Source: SIG672 sp045657105
Lineage (GTDB): Bacteria; Bacillota; Clostridia; Oscillospirales; CAG-272
Direction: 5' to 3'
Assembly: GCA_045657105.1 (NCBI GenBank)
Contig: JAZOSN010000052.1
Location: 1 to 56,105, forward strand
DNA length: 56,105 nt
In this document: positions 1 through 8,582 of the stretch, piece after piece
How positions within the stretch are numbered: position 1 is the stretch's first letter
Layout of the letters: each line of letters opens with the position of its first letter
Position numbers and translations under genes: made by a program
The notes under the pieces: model-generated
Databases searched by the model: none
Seen by the model: only the letters and a program-made list of their open reading frames with translations
What the model was told of the DNA's origin: nothing

Positions 1-898
1 AGGATTCAACGTCCTCTTTCGTTCTGATTCCGAACATATCACGCGTGCGCTTTCCGGTAAGATAACCGTCTGTAAATCCGCTTCGGGAGAAAATATCGCG
101 GAGAAGCCTCGTGTCGGCTTCTCTTCCCTCGCGTGCCTCGACACAGGCATTCACCGCCGCGGCAACGTACTCCGGACGCTTCATTCTTCCCTCTATCTTG
201 ACCGAACAGACCCCCGCGTCGGAGAGCTCTGCTATTTTCGAAATATGCGACATATCTTTAAGCGAAAGGCAGTTTCTCATATTTCCGCAGGAAAAATCAA
301 GACGGCAGGGCTGAGCGCACTGTCCTCTGTTTCCGCTTCTGCCGCCGAGCATCGCAGAAAGCTCGCAACGTCCTGACACGCTCATACAGAGTGCGCCGTG
401 GACGAAGGCTTCGAGTTCAAGCTCCTTCGGAGTATTTTTTCTGATATTTTTTATTTCTTCAAGAGAAAGCTCCCTTGCAAGCACAACGCGCGAAAATCCA
501 AGGCGGAAGGCTTCACAGGCGCCCTCGGCGTTATGTATAGCCATCTGCGTTGAGGCGTGAAGATCGATCTCAGGGCAGGCCTGCTTTATATATTTTGCAA
601 CTGCAAGATCCTGAACTATGACCGCATCTGCGCCCGAGATGCATATCTGACGCAAAGCATCAAAGAGCTCGCTATATTCGTTTTCGTATATAAGAGTATT
701 GAGTGTAACGTGAAGCTTTACGCCGTAGGTATGGCAGTATTTTACCGCCTCACTAAGCTCGTCGGCGTCAAAATTAGCGGCACTTGCGCGTGCACTGAAT
801 TTTTTTAGTCCGACGTAAACGGCGTCTGCGCCGCTTCGTACTGCCGCCACAAGCTGAGGCATTCCCCCTGCGGGAGCGAGTATTTCAAGTTCTTTCAT
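1..898 (-). CDS. U32 family peptidase (partial, C-terminus off the left edge)
   Basis: The reverse strand reads an open frame of about 299 codons that leaves the window at base 1, so only the N-terminal part is present. It starts with MKELEILAPAGGMPQLVAAV, typical of the TIM-barrel-like N-terminus of U32 (collagenase-like/YrbC-YhbU) peptidases. The family signature is visible as EAFVHGALCMSVSGRCELS, with the conserved E, F, G, C, G, C and S. An AGGAA ribosome site lies 8 bases before the ATG at 898. U32 proteins act in the cytoplasm; several relatives are tRNA or ubiquinone hydroxylation factors rather than proteases, so the true activity is uncertain. The divergent neighbour is the phosphate transporter gene. 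Confidence 0.9.
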   Translation of the reverse strand, partial: MKELEILAPAGGMPQLVAAVRSGADAVYVGLKKFSARASAANFDADELSEAVKYCHTYGVKLHVTLNTLIYENEYSELFDALRQICISGADAVIVQDLAVAKYIKQACPEIDLHASTQMAIHNAEGACEAFRLGFSRVVLARELSLEEIKNIRKNTPKELELEAFVHGALCMSVSGRCELSAMLGGRSGNRGQCAQPCRLDFSCGNMRNCLSLKDMSHISKIAELSDAGVCSVKIEGRMKRPEYVAAAVNACVEAREGREADTRLLRDIFSRSGFTDGYLTGKRTRDMFGIRTKEDVES

Positions 899-1062
899 AT
901 TTTTATTTCCTTTTTATACTTGACTGTACTCATTATAGCAGATTTTAAGCCAATATTCAAGCAGTATCTTACTTTTTGAAAAGCAGTAACGGATAAAATA
1001 AGCGCAGTATTGCCGTTTTCGACATAAATCTCTGTTTTTGTTCATTTTTCGGTAATAAAGAT

Positions 1063-1116
1063 TTAACCTATATTTAACTCCGCCGTATGTACACGTTCAT
1101 ATATATTTTATAAAAT
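1063..1116 (+). promoter_or_regulatory. Pho-box-like direct repeat and -10 element upstream of the phosphate transporter
   Basis: TTAACC at 1063-1068 and TTAACT at 1074-1079 form a direct repeat with an 11-base period, matching the TTAACA repeats bound by PhoP in Bacillus. A possible -10 box (TATAAA, 1109-1114) follows. A phosphate transporter and a PhoB/PhoR-type pair lie directly downstream. The repeat is seen; regulation by the neighbouring response regulator is inference. Confidence 0.4.
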
Positions 1117-1159
1117 TGTAATGAATTATTTTAAATTTAAAATTACAGGCAGGAAAAGT

Positions 1160-2917
1160 ATGGACATCATTTTTGCTATCATCGGCCTTCTCGGCGGAGT
1201 TGCCTTCTTCCTTTACGGAATGAACGTAATGTCGTCGGGACTTGAAAAAATGTCGGGCGGCGGACTCGAACGCGCTCTCGGCAAAATGACCTCTAATCCG
1301 ATCAAGGGACTTGCTCTCGGCGCGGGAATAACCGTTGCCATTCAGTCGTCCTCGGCTCTGACGGTAATGCTCGTCGGTCTTGTAAACTCGGGAGTTATGC
1401 AGTTCCAACAGACGGTCAGCGTTATTATGGGCTCGAATATCGGAACGACGCTCACCGCTTGGCTTCTCTCGCTCGTCGGTCTTGACGGAGATAACTTCTT
1501 CATAAAGCTTTTGAAGCCCTCGTCGTTTGCACCTATTGCGGCGTTCATCGGAATACTTATGCTGATGATCTCCAAAAAGCAAAAGTCGCGCGACATCGGA
1601 ACTATCCTCGTCGGCTTTGCCGTACTTATGACAGGCATGGCACTTATGAGTGACGCTATGGAGCCGCTCACTCAGCGTGACGATTTCGATCAGTTCCTCT
1701 CGGTATTCAAAAATCCGCTCGTCGCGCTCCTTATCAGTACGGTATTCACCGGAATAATCCAGAGCTCCGCCGCATCTGTCGGTATTCTTCAAACGCTCGC
1801 TCTTTCGGGCGGAGTCACCTACGGAATGGCAATACCGATCATTCTCGGACAGAACATCGGTACCTGCGTGACCTCGCTTATTTCGAGTATCGGCGTAAGC
1901 AAGAACGCTAAGCGTGTTTCGGTGCTTCATATTTCATTTAACCTTATCGGCTCACTTCTATATATGGTCGCATACTATGTTATAGATCTCGTTTTCCGTG
2001 CTCCAATACTCGATCTGCCTATCAATGCTTTCGGAATTGCAGTCGTTCATAGCTTGTTTAACGTTTCGGTAACGCTTGTACTTCTTCCCTTCTCGAAGCT
2101 TCTCATCAAGATCGCAGAAAAGGTCGTTCGCGGAGAAAACGAAAGGGCAGACGAGGTACTTATCGACGAAAGACTTCTTGCAACTCCCTCCTTCGCGCTT
2201 TCTGAGTGTCAGAACACAACTAAGAAGATGGCAGAAATATCCTTTAACACTCTCGTCAAGGCGATAGACCTTACCGACAAATACAGTATCGACGGTATGA
2301 CCGACGTTCTTGTAAGCGAGGACGAGCTTGACAAATACGAGGACAAGCTCGGATCTTACATAGTCAAGCTTTCGGGCAAGAGTATTTCGGATACCGACAG
2401 CAGACGTGCCGCTCAGCTCCTTCATACTATCGGCGACTTTGAACGTATCGGCGACCACGCGGTCAACCTTGCGGACGTTGCAAAGGAAATATACGAAAAG
2501 AAGATCGAGTTCTCTCCTACCGCTCAGCATGAGATCACAGTTCTTAAAGAGGCTATCAGAGAAATTCTCGACATTACTCTTAGTGCCTTCACAAACGACA
2601 GTGCAGAGATCGCAACTCAGATCGAGCCTCTTGAAGAGGTTATTGACGACATCATCGCAGAGGTCCGCGCAAATCACATTAAAAGACTTCAAAAAGGTCA
2701 GTGTACCATCGAATACGGCTTCGTTCTTTCTGATTTCCTCAACAACGTAGAGCGCGTTTCCGACCACTGCTCGAACATCGCGGTTTCTATAATTGAGGTT
2801 GCCGAAAAGAACTTCGACGCGCACGAGTATCTGTCGGTCGTCAAGTCGGGCGATAACAACTATTTCAGAATTAAATACACCGAATACAGAAACAAATATT
2901 CTATCAGCGAAGCGTAA
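1160..2917 (+). CDS. Na/Pi cotransporter family protein with PhoU-like C-terminal domain
   Basis: The protein is 585 residues long, an inner-membrane sodium-dependent phosphate importer of the NptA/YjbB type. The N-terminal half has the two characteristic inverted Na/Pi repeats, each with a QSS motif (AIQSSSALTVMLVGLVNSG and IIQSSAASVGILQTLALSG) between hydrophobic helices. Residues from about 350 on form a PhoU-like helical domain (LLHTIGDFERIGDHAVNLAD, then DFLNNVERVSDHCSNIA). I chose ATG 1160 because it has an AGGAAAA ribosome site; the in-frame ATG at 1121 has none. It is followed after 39 bases by a PhoB-type regulator, so it is probably part of the phosphate response. Confidence 0.9.
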   Translation: MDIIFAIIGLLGGVAFFLYGMNVMSSGLEKMSGGGLERALGKMTSNPIKGLALGAGITVAIQSSSALTVMLVGLVNSGVMQFQQTVSVIMGSNIGTTLTAWLLSLVGLDGDNFFIKLLKPSSFAPIAAFIGILMLMISKKQKSRDIGTILVGFAVLMTGMALMSDAMEPLTQRDDFDQFLSVFKNPLVALLISTVFTGIIQSSAASVGILQTLALSGGVTYGMAIPIILGQNIGTCVTSLISSIGVSKNAKRVSVLHISFNLIGSLLYMVAYYVIDLVFRAPILDLPINAFGIAVVHSLFNVSVTLVLLPFSKLLIKIAEKVVRGENERADEVLIDERLLATPSFALSECQNTTKKMAEISFNTLVKAIDLTDKYSIDGMTDVLVSEDELDKYEDKLGSYIVKLSGKSISDTDSRRAAQLLHTIGDFERIGDHAVNLADVAKEIYEKKIEFSPTAQHEITVLKEAIREILDITLSAFTNDSAEIATQIEPLEEVIDDIIAEVRANHIKRLQKGQCTIEYGFVLSDFLNNVERVSDHCSNIAVSIIEVAEKNFDAHEYLSVVKSGDNNYFRIKYTEYRNKYSISEA

Positions 2918-2956
2918 AGCGTTTTCGGCAAATCAAAGTAAAGGAGTATTAAGGAA

Positions 2957-3628
2957 TTGATATATTACGCAGAGGACGACAAAGGCATACGCGATCTCGT
3001 TATATACACCCTTAAAAATACCGGCTTTGAAGCGCAGGGCTTCGAGGACGGAAGAGCGCTTCTTGCCGCGTTATCCGAAAACCTCCCCGAGCTTATTTTA
3101 CTCGATATAATGATGCCCGGCGAGGACGGAATAGAGATACTCAAAAAGCTTCGTATGAATCCGACGACCAAAAACACTCCCGTAATAATGGTAACCGCCA
3201 AAAACACCGAATACGACAAGATAATCGGGCTTGACTGCGGTGCAGACGATTACATATCAAAGCCGTTTGGCATTATGGAAATGATCTCGCGCATCAAGGC
3301 GGTGCTTCGCAGAAGCAGTGCATCGGAGCATTGCGAGGAATATTTCCTCGGCCCGATAAAGGTAGATCTGAGAAGCCACACCGTAAGGGTAAACGGAAAG
3401 CAGATTATCCTCACGCTTAAAGAGTTCGAGCTTCTGCGCCTGCTTATAGCAAGCAGCGGAAGTGTTCTCACCCGTGATCTTATACTCGAAAAGATCTGGG
3501 GCTACGATTTTGACGGCGAAACCAGAACGGTAGACGTCCACATTCGCACGCTTCGTGCAAAGCTTGAAGATGCGGGCGATATGATCGAAACAGTACGCGG
3601 AGTTGGCTATCGAATCTCCGAAAAATAA
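2957..3628 (+). CDS. OmpR/PhoB-family response regulator
   Basis: A 223-residue regulator. The receiver domain has the acidic pair E6/D7, the phospho-acceptor D50 in LILLDIMMPGEDG, and the conserved lysine in YISKPF near residue 100. The C-terminal half is a winged helix (LTLKEFELLRLL, then TVDVHIRTLRAKL and VRGVGYRI) that binds DNA. The start is TTG at 2957, with AAGGAG about 10 bases upstream. It lies between a phosphate transporter and a PhoR-like kinase, so control of phosphate starvation genes is the likely role. A hairpin separates it from the kinase gene. Confidence 0.92.
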   Translation: MIYYAEDDKGIRDLVIYTLKNTGFEAQGFEDGRALLAALSENLPELILLDIMMPGEDGIEILKKLRMNPTTKNTPVIMVTAKNTEYDKIIGLDCGADDYISKPFGIMEMISRIKAVLRRSSASEHCEEYFLGPIKVDLRSHTVRVNGKQIILTLKEFELLRLLIASSGSVLTRDLILEKIWGYDFDGETRTVDVHIRTLRAKLEDAGDMIETVRGVGYRISEK

Positions 3629-3636
3629 TAAAAATA

Positions 3637-3667
3637 AAAGCGTGAACTCTGTTTCACGCTTTATTTT
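3637..3667 (+). terminator. Hairpin between response regulator and kinase (possible attenuator)
   Basis: AAAGCGTGAA (3637-3646) pairs with TTCACGCTTT (3653-3662) around a 6-base loop, followed by ATTTT. It sits 8 bases after the regulator stop codon and 28 before the kinase start. It resembles a leaky terminator that could make regulator exceed kinase. Confidence 0.5.
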
Positions 3668-3690
3668 CCCGAAAAAGGAGGTAACACAAA

Positions 3691-5001
3691 ATGCGCAGAA
3701 GAGTATTTTGGAGCATTTTTATACCCTCGGTAAGTATTTTGGCAGTATCGACCCTTATTGTCGGTGCTCTGATTATGGCAGACGGGGGTATAGTTTTAGA
3801 AAACCCAATACTCGCCGCAGGTTCGGTATTTATTATTCTTACGGCTCTACTTGTACTCGTCACGTTTCTGCTTTCACGCTGGATAAGCAAGCCTCTCAGA
3901 AACCTGAGTTTTAACAATCCGCTTTCTAACCGAACCTATGAGGAACTCGATCCTATGCTTAGCAGTATAGAGAAAAAGAACGCGGAGATCGCAGACAGAA
4001 TGGAGGCTCTCACAAGGCAACGCTCTGAATTTGACCATATAACCGCAAATATGAGCGAAGGAATCGTTATGATCTCCTCAGAGGGAATTATTCTTTCGGC
4101 AAACAAGAGCGCAAAAGCGATCCTCTCGATAGAAAACGGGGGATACTACACGGACCTTAAAAACGGCGAGGACGTTATAAATATTCTTAAAGGCGCATTC
4201 GAGGGCAAGCGGACGGTAGAAAACATCAAGCGTTCGGGAAAAATATACCGACTTACCGCAAGTCCCGTAACCAATCCGTACGGGGAATACTCGGTGGTGC
4301 TTCTGATACTTGACGTGACCTCGTCCGAGCAAGCCGAAAGTCTGCGCCGCGAGTTCTCGGCAAACGTATCTCACGAGCTTAAAACGCCTCTTACGACTAT
4401 CCTCGGTTATGCGGAAATTATATCCAACGGAGTTGCGAGAAGCGAGGATGTGCCGGCGTTTGCAACACAGATACACTCAGAGGCGTCACGCCTGCTCACT
4501 CTAATCGAGGATATAATCAAGCTCTCGCGTCTTGACGAAAAAAATCTCAAAGCAGAATTCGAGGCAGTCGAGCTATACGGACTTTGCGAAAAAGTGGTAA
4601 GCCAGCTTTCCGACAAGGCTAAAAAGCTTGGTGTCAGTCTTGAATTTGACGGAATTTATTCGACTGTAAACGGAATCAGACCGGTACTTTACGAGATAAT
4701 ATTCAATCTGACCGATAACGCACTGACCTACAACAAAAGCGGCGGAAACGTTAAAATTTCGCTCTCGGGCGATCCCGATCACCCAACGCTTTCGGTCACC
4801 GACACAGGCATCGGTATTGCAAAAGAAGATCAGGAGCGAGTCTTTGAACGCTTTTACAGAGTCGATAAAAGTCACTCGAAGGAAACGGGCGGCACCGGAC
4901 TCGGTCTTTCGATAGTCAAGCACGGCGTGCTTCTGCACGGAGCAAGGCTCTCACTCGAAAGCACACTCGGAAAAGGAACCATCGTTACCGTTGAATTTTA
5001 A
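3691..5001 (+). CDS. PhoR-like sensor histidine kinase
   Basis: A 436-residue membrane kinase. Two N-terminal transmembrane helices (about 8-30 and 45-68) are separated by a very short extracytoplasmic loop, as in PhoR-type kinases that sense through partner proteins. A PAS-like domain (about 105-205) precedes HisKA, with the phospho-accepting His228 in FSANVSHELKTPLTT. The HATPase domain has the N-box (FNLTDNALTY), G1 (VTDTGIGI), F-box (ERFYRVD) and G2 (GTGLGLSIVKHG). A full AAAGGAGG ribosome site precedes the ATG. It should pair with the response regulator directly upstream and probably responds to phosphate supply. Confidence 0.92.
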   Translation: MRRRVFWSIFIPSVSILAVSTLIVGALIMADGGIVLENPILAAGSVFIILTALLVLVTFLLSRWISKPLRNLSFNNPLSNRTYEELDPMLSSIEKKNAEIADRMEALTRQRSEFDHITANMSEGIVMISSEGIILSANKSAKAILSIENGGYYTDLKNGEDVINILKGAFEGKRTVENIKRSGKIYRLTASPVTNPYGEYSVVLLILDVTSSEQAESLRREFSANVSHELKTPLTTILGYAEIISNGVARSEDVPAFATQIHSEASRLLTLIEDIIKLSRLDEKNLKAEFEAVELYGLCEKVVSQLSDKAKKLGVSLEFDGIYSTVNGIRPVLYEIIFNLTDNALTYNKSGGNVKISLSGDPDHPTLSVTDTGIGIAKEDQERVFERFYRVDKSHSKETGGTGLGLSIVKHGVLLHGARLSLESTLGKGTIVTVEF

Positions 5002-5009
5002 AAGGAAAC

Positions 5010-5044
5010 CCGCTTTTCGATATACTCGAAAAGCGGCTTTTTTT
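5010..5044 (+). terminator. Intrinsic terminator after the histidine kinase gene
   Basis: An 11-base perfect stem (5010-5020 with 5026-5036) and a 5-base loop are followed by CTTTTTTT. It overlaps the stop codon of the convergent lipoprotein gene. With A-rich sequence on its other side, it may act in both directions. Confidence 0.85.
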
Positions 5045-6764
5045 AAGGAATAATATCTATTTTCACCATTTCAATACACTGCGTTTTATTTACAGGCTTG
5101 AAGGGTGAGGTGTTAAAATAGTAGATAGACCTTCCGTCAGAGGAAACGAGGAAATACGGACTGTATCCGAATTTACCGAGGTGCAGGTCGGTGTTCGAAT
5201 AATCGAAGGGGTTTTCGATCTGCACAAAGCTACCCGCATAGTCGAAGCTGATGAAGAGATCGGGCTCGGTCGGATCATCGTCACGGTCGTCACGGTATCT
5301 TCCGGTAGTAATGAAAATGCCGTTATCTCCGCCAAACGGGGAATACGCGCACCACGGAGTAGATCCGAAGGCGTGCTTATCGGTGCTGACGACAGGCTTT
5401 CCTATGCTCGAAACGTCACCCCAGTTATCAAGCGAGCTTGATTTTTTAAAGTAGACGGTTGCGGTACTGTCGTTATATCTCATATGACCTACCTCGTAGA
5501 CCATTATATACTCGCCGTTTGCCATCTTGGCAATCGACACCATTCCCGGTCTGAGATTACTGTCGGACGAAGCAACCGCTTCAAACGGAGCACTCTGTAC
5601 ATTGTTTCCGTTTGTGCCCGTCCAACTGACGAGATCGGTGGTGTACTTATAAACTATCTTCTGGTCGTGATCGCCCGTGGCATCAAAGCCTCTGTCGTCC
5701 GAATAGAAGCAGTAAAGTCTGCCGGTTTTTTCTTCGTATATAAGGCAGGGCTCCCATACGCCCTCTCCGTCGGCACGTCCCGTGCCAATATCAACGTTCT
5801 GACCTGCCGTCCATGTCTTGCCCGCGTCGGTACTGTAATAAACGACGATAGCGCTCTTCTCCTCATTTGAGGTCTTACTTGCACTCGACGTTCCCGCAAG
5901 AACGAGAGTGCCTTTTTCATAAGCCCCGATGCTTGCAGGAAGCTCGTAGATCATCGGCATTCTTCCGCCGTTGCAATTTGCATTCACTTTGTCGGTGACC
6001 TGTGCGATCTGCTTCCAGCTTGCTCCGTCGTCACTACTCTCCATAATGCGATAGAGCGGCTCGCTCGAATTGAGTGTAGCGATAAGCTTTCCGTTATCGG
6101 CTTCGTTTTTCTGATAACTGAGCTGCACCGCGGTAGGATAATAGTAATTCTTTGTCGACATTTTATCGTCGTGAGAAATAACACCCGTCTTTTTGCCAAT
6201 TTTGAGTTCGACGAGATTTTCGGGGAATATAACCGTACTCGTATCTGCTTTATCGGCTTTACTGTACCCCTTTTCTATCGGAAGAATTCCCTCTTTTTTA
6301 GAGGTGGAAACGAAATTCACGGCAAAATACTTTACCGCGCGTACCGTCACATCGTCGTTTTTACCGAGAATAACGATCTTGTTTTCACTTACCTCTATGA
6401 TAAACGCCTTGTTACTGTTTATAGCGTCAAGCCTCGTCTTAGCCGATGCGGTTTCTGCGCGATCGGTTTCACCTATAAGTATCTCTTTTTCAGAGCTTAC
6501 GTCCTCACTATCGTCATACCAGTCATCGCTCATATCGAGCGTGACCTTTGCACTGTTTTCCACTCTTTTTTTAAGAGCGGCGGCGGCGCTTGTTATATTC
6601 TTTGATGCTGTTTGAGAACTGACTATCGTATATTCGCTTACGTTCAGACCGTTTTCGCTATCGCCGCTATTATCTGTGTCAGAAGTATCGTTGCAGGCAA
6701 AAAGTCCTGTTGCAATAGCGGTCAAAGCAAGAAAAATAGAGAAAAAGGATCTGATTTTTTTCAT
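5043..6764 (-). CDS. BNR/Asp-box beta-propeller lipoprotein (paralogue 1)
   Basis: 573 residues. A signal peptide ends in lipobox LFAC with Cys24, so this is a predicted surface lipoprotein. Residues about 45-170 form an alpha/beta domain like the N-terminal domains of GH20/GH67-type enzymes (ILIGETDRAET, then NKIVILGKNDD). The rest is a sialidase-like propeller with Asp-boxes SSDDGASW and STDAGKTW. The blocks GVWEPCLIYEEKTGRLYCFYSD (split: WEP and FYSD) and GEYIMVYE resemble GH93 exo-arabinanases, so arabinan or sialic-acid-type glycan cleavage is possible but unproven. It is the last gene of a three-paralogue operon; GGAGG precedes the ATG. Confidence 0.8.
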   Translation of the reverse strand: MKKIRSFFSIFLALTAIATGLFACNDTSDTDNSGDSENGLNVSEYTIVSSQTASKNITSAAAALKKRVENSAKVTLDMSDDWYDDSEDVSSEKEILIGETDRAETASAKTRLDAINSNKAFIIEVSENKIVILGKNDDVTVRAVKYFAVNFVSTSKKEGILPIEKGYSKADKADTSTVIFPENLVELKIGKKTGVISHDDKMSTKNYYYPTAVQLSYQKNEADNGKLIATLNSSEPLYRIMESSDDGASWKQIAQVTDKVNANCNGGRMPMIYELPASIGAYEKGTLVLAGTSSASKTSNEEKSAIVVYYSTDAGKTWTAGQNVDIGTGRADGEGVWEPCLIYEEKTGRLYCFYSDDRGFDATGDHDQKIVYKYTTDLVSWTGTNGNNVQSAPFEAVASSDSNLRPGMVSIAKMANGEYIMVYEVGHMRYNDSTATVYFKKSSSLDNWGDVSSIGKPVVSTDKHAFGSTPWCAYSPFGGDNGIFITTGRYRDDRDDDPTEPDLFISFDYAGSFVQIENPFDYSNTDLHLGKFGYSPYFLVSSDGRSIYYFNTSPFKPVNKTQCIEMVKIDIIP

Positions 6765-6789
6765 TATTTCTCCTCCGTCCTTTTAGTTT

Positions 6790-6826
6790 TAACTGCCGGA
6801 CCAATAAATAATCAATCCGGCAGTTA
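6790..6826 (-). terminator. Intergenic hairpin between lipoprotein paralogues 2 and 1
   Basis: TAACTGCCGGA (6790-6800) pairs perfectly with TCCGGCAGTTA (6816-6826). On the minus strand it is not followed by a clear U-tract, so it is more likely an mRNA processing or stability hairpin, or a leaky terminator, than a full stop. Confidence 0.4.
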
Positions 6827-6833
6827 GATAAAA

Positions 6834-8555
6834 TTATTCAATAATGTCTATACGAACCATGGAAATATACGCTTGATTGGGGTTTATAAGCTTATTCGGG
6901 TTTGTTGCATAGTAAAGAGTCTTTCCGTCTGCGGAGAACATAACGCAGGGGCTATATCCCGAGCGATTGTCTTTGTTAATGGTATATCCGATCGGATTTT
7001 CAAGCTCGATGTACGTCTTACCGTAATCAAAGCTAAGGAATATGCTCGGTGCGGATTTCTGGTCCATAGTGTTCTGAACCCAGTGCTTGCCAGCAACTAC
7101 GAGCGTTCCGCACTCACCTCCGACGGGCGACCAGGTTATCCAGGGTGACGAGCCAAACGAATGTCCGTCAACAGACTTGACCTCTGTTCCGTAGTCACTG
7201 ATATCTCCCCAATCGTCAAGACGGGTAGTTCTTTTAGCATGAGTCGGATTCCAGGAAAGACCGACCATTTCGTAGGTCATAATGTATTCGCCGTTGCCCA
7301 TCTTAGCTATCGAGATCATACCCGGGCGGTAGTTGGGATTGTTGCATGCTACCGCCTCAAAGGGATCGTCGGTCTGACCGGTCTTACCGTCCTTGCCTAC
7401 CCATGTTTTAAGATCGCTTGTATACTTATAAACGAGCTTCTGGTCATGCTGACCTTCAACTGCATCCTCGGTAGCGTCCGAATAGAAGCAATAAAGTCTT
7501 CCCGTTTCTTCCTCGTAAATAAGGAAGGGCTCCCAGATTCCGTTACCGTCGATCTTTCCTGCTCCGTAGTCAATACTCGGAAGATCGGTCCACGTTTTTC
7601 CTATATCGGTGCTTGCATAAAGAGTTATAGCAGTCTTTTCATAGTTTGCACTTGAACCGCCGATAGGGCTCGAGGTTCCCGCAAGAAGAATAGTTCCCTT
7701 CTTATATTCGCCCATATCCACAGGGAGCTCGTAAAGCATCGGCATTCTTCCACCCTGAAGATCGCGGTTATACTTATCCTGAACCTGTGCTACCTGTTTC
7801 CAGGTTTCACCGTTATCGGTGCTCTTCATTATGCGGTAGAAGATCTCTCCCGAGTTGAAGGTGGCAAGCAGAGTTCCGTTATCTGCTTCGTTTTTCTGAT
7901 GACTGAGCTGAACAAGCTTCGGATATGTGATCGTGCTCGATCCGCTCGTGTCCTTAGCGTCAGAATATATATTGAACTTTTTGCTTATATCAAGCTCCAC
8001 GAAATTGTTCATCATAAGTGTACTCGTATCCGCTTTACCAATAGCGCTAAACCCCTTTTCGAGTGTAACGGTGCCCTCTTTTGCCGAGGTTTTTACAAAG
8101 CTGTTGAGAAATTTCTTCATAGCCCTCAAAACAACGGCGTCGCTCTTTCCGGTAATAACGATTTTGTTTCCGGTTTCTTTTATGACGTACGCCTTGCTGT
8201 TATCTATGGCATCAAGCTCCTCGTGCGCGCTTGCCGAAGCCGCGCGGTCGGTTTCTCCTATGAGGATCTCCTTTTTGTTCTCAACGTCTTCGCCTTCATC
8301 GTACCAGTCGTCGGATACAGGAAGCGATGCCTGTGTATAGTGCTCTATCTTGTCCTTAAAAACGCGTATGAAGCCTTGGAGCTCGCTCGATGCTCTCTGA
8401 GAGTAGACTATACTGTACTGACTTATATCAAGCTGCGCGCCGGTTTCTTCGCCTCCATCTCCATCTGTGTCGGAGTCGTTGTTACACGCTGAAAAGCAGG
8501 CAAGCATTGATGCAAGGGCAATAAATACTGCGATAATTGATTTAATTCTTTTCAT
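6834..8555 (-). CDS. BNR/Asp-box beta-propeller lipoprotein (paralogue 2)
   Basis: 573 residues, the same design as its two neighbours: lipobox FSAC with Cys24, an N-terminal alpha/beta domain (ILIGETDRAAS, NKIVITGKSDA), then Asp-boxes STDNGETW, STDIGKTW and the variant SFDYGKTY. The WEPFLIYEEETGRLYCFYSD block (WEP...FYSD) and GEYIMTYE are conserved among all three, marking the likely active site. I start at ATG 8555, which has an AAAGGAAAA site; the upstream in-frame ATG would add eight residues before the signal peptide. It begins 27 bases after paralogue 3, so the genes are co-transcribed. Likely function is binding or hydrolysis of a host or plant glycan at the cell surface. Confidence 0.8.
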   Translation of the reverse strand: MKRIKSIIAVFIALASMLACFSACNNDSDTDGDGGEETGAQLDISQYSIVYSQRASSELQGFIRVFKDKIEHYTQASLPVSDDWYDEGEDVENKKEILIGETDRAASASAHEELDAIDNSKAYVIKETGNKIVITGKSDAVVLRAMKKFLNSFVKTSAKEGTVTLEKGFSAIGKADTSTLMMNNFVELDISKKFNIYSDAKDTSGSSTITYPKLVQLSHQKNEADNGTLLATFNSGEIFYRIMKSTDNGETWKQVAQVQDKYNRDLQGGRMPMLYELPVDMGEYKKGTILLAGTSSPIGGSSANYEKTAITLYASTDIGKTWTDLPSIDYGAGKIDGNGIWEPFLIYEEETGRLYCFYSDATEDAVEGQHDQKLVYKYTSDLKTWVGKDGKTGQTDDPFEAVACNNPNYRPGMISIAKMGNGEYIMTYEMVGLSWNPTHAKRTTRLDDWGDISDYGTEVKSVDGHSFGSSPWITWSPVGGECGTLVVAGKHWVQNTMDQKSAPSIFLSFDYGKTYIELENPIGYTINKDNRSGYSPCVMFSADGKTLYYATNPNKLINPNQAYISMVRIDIIE

Positions 8556-8582
8556 TGTACTTTTCCTTTCAAAGAACAAACA

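Noticed and set aside
1097..1930. 277-codon minus-strand frame opposite the phosphate transporter
   Set aside because: Charged, non-globular translation opposite a clear membrane protein; no ribosome site.
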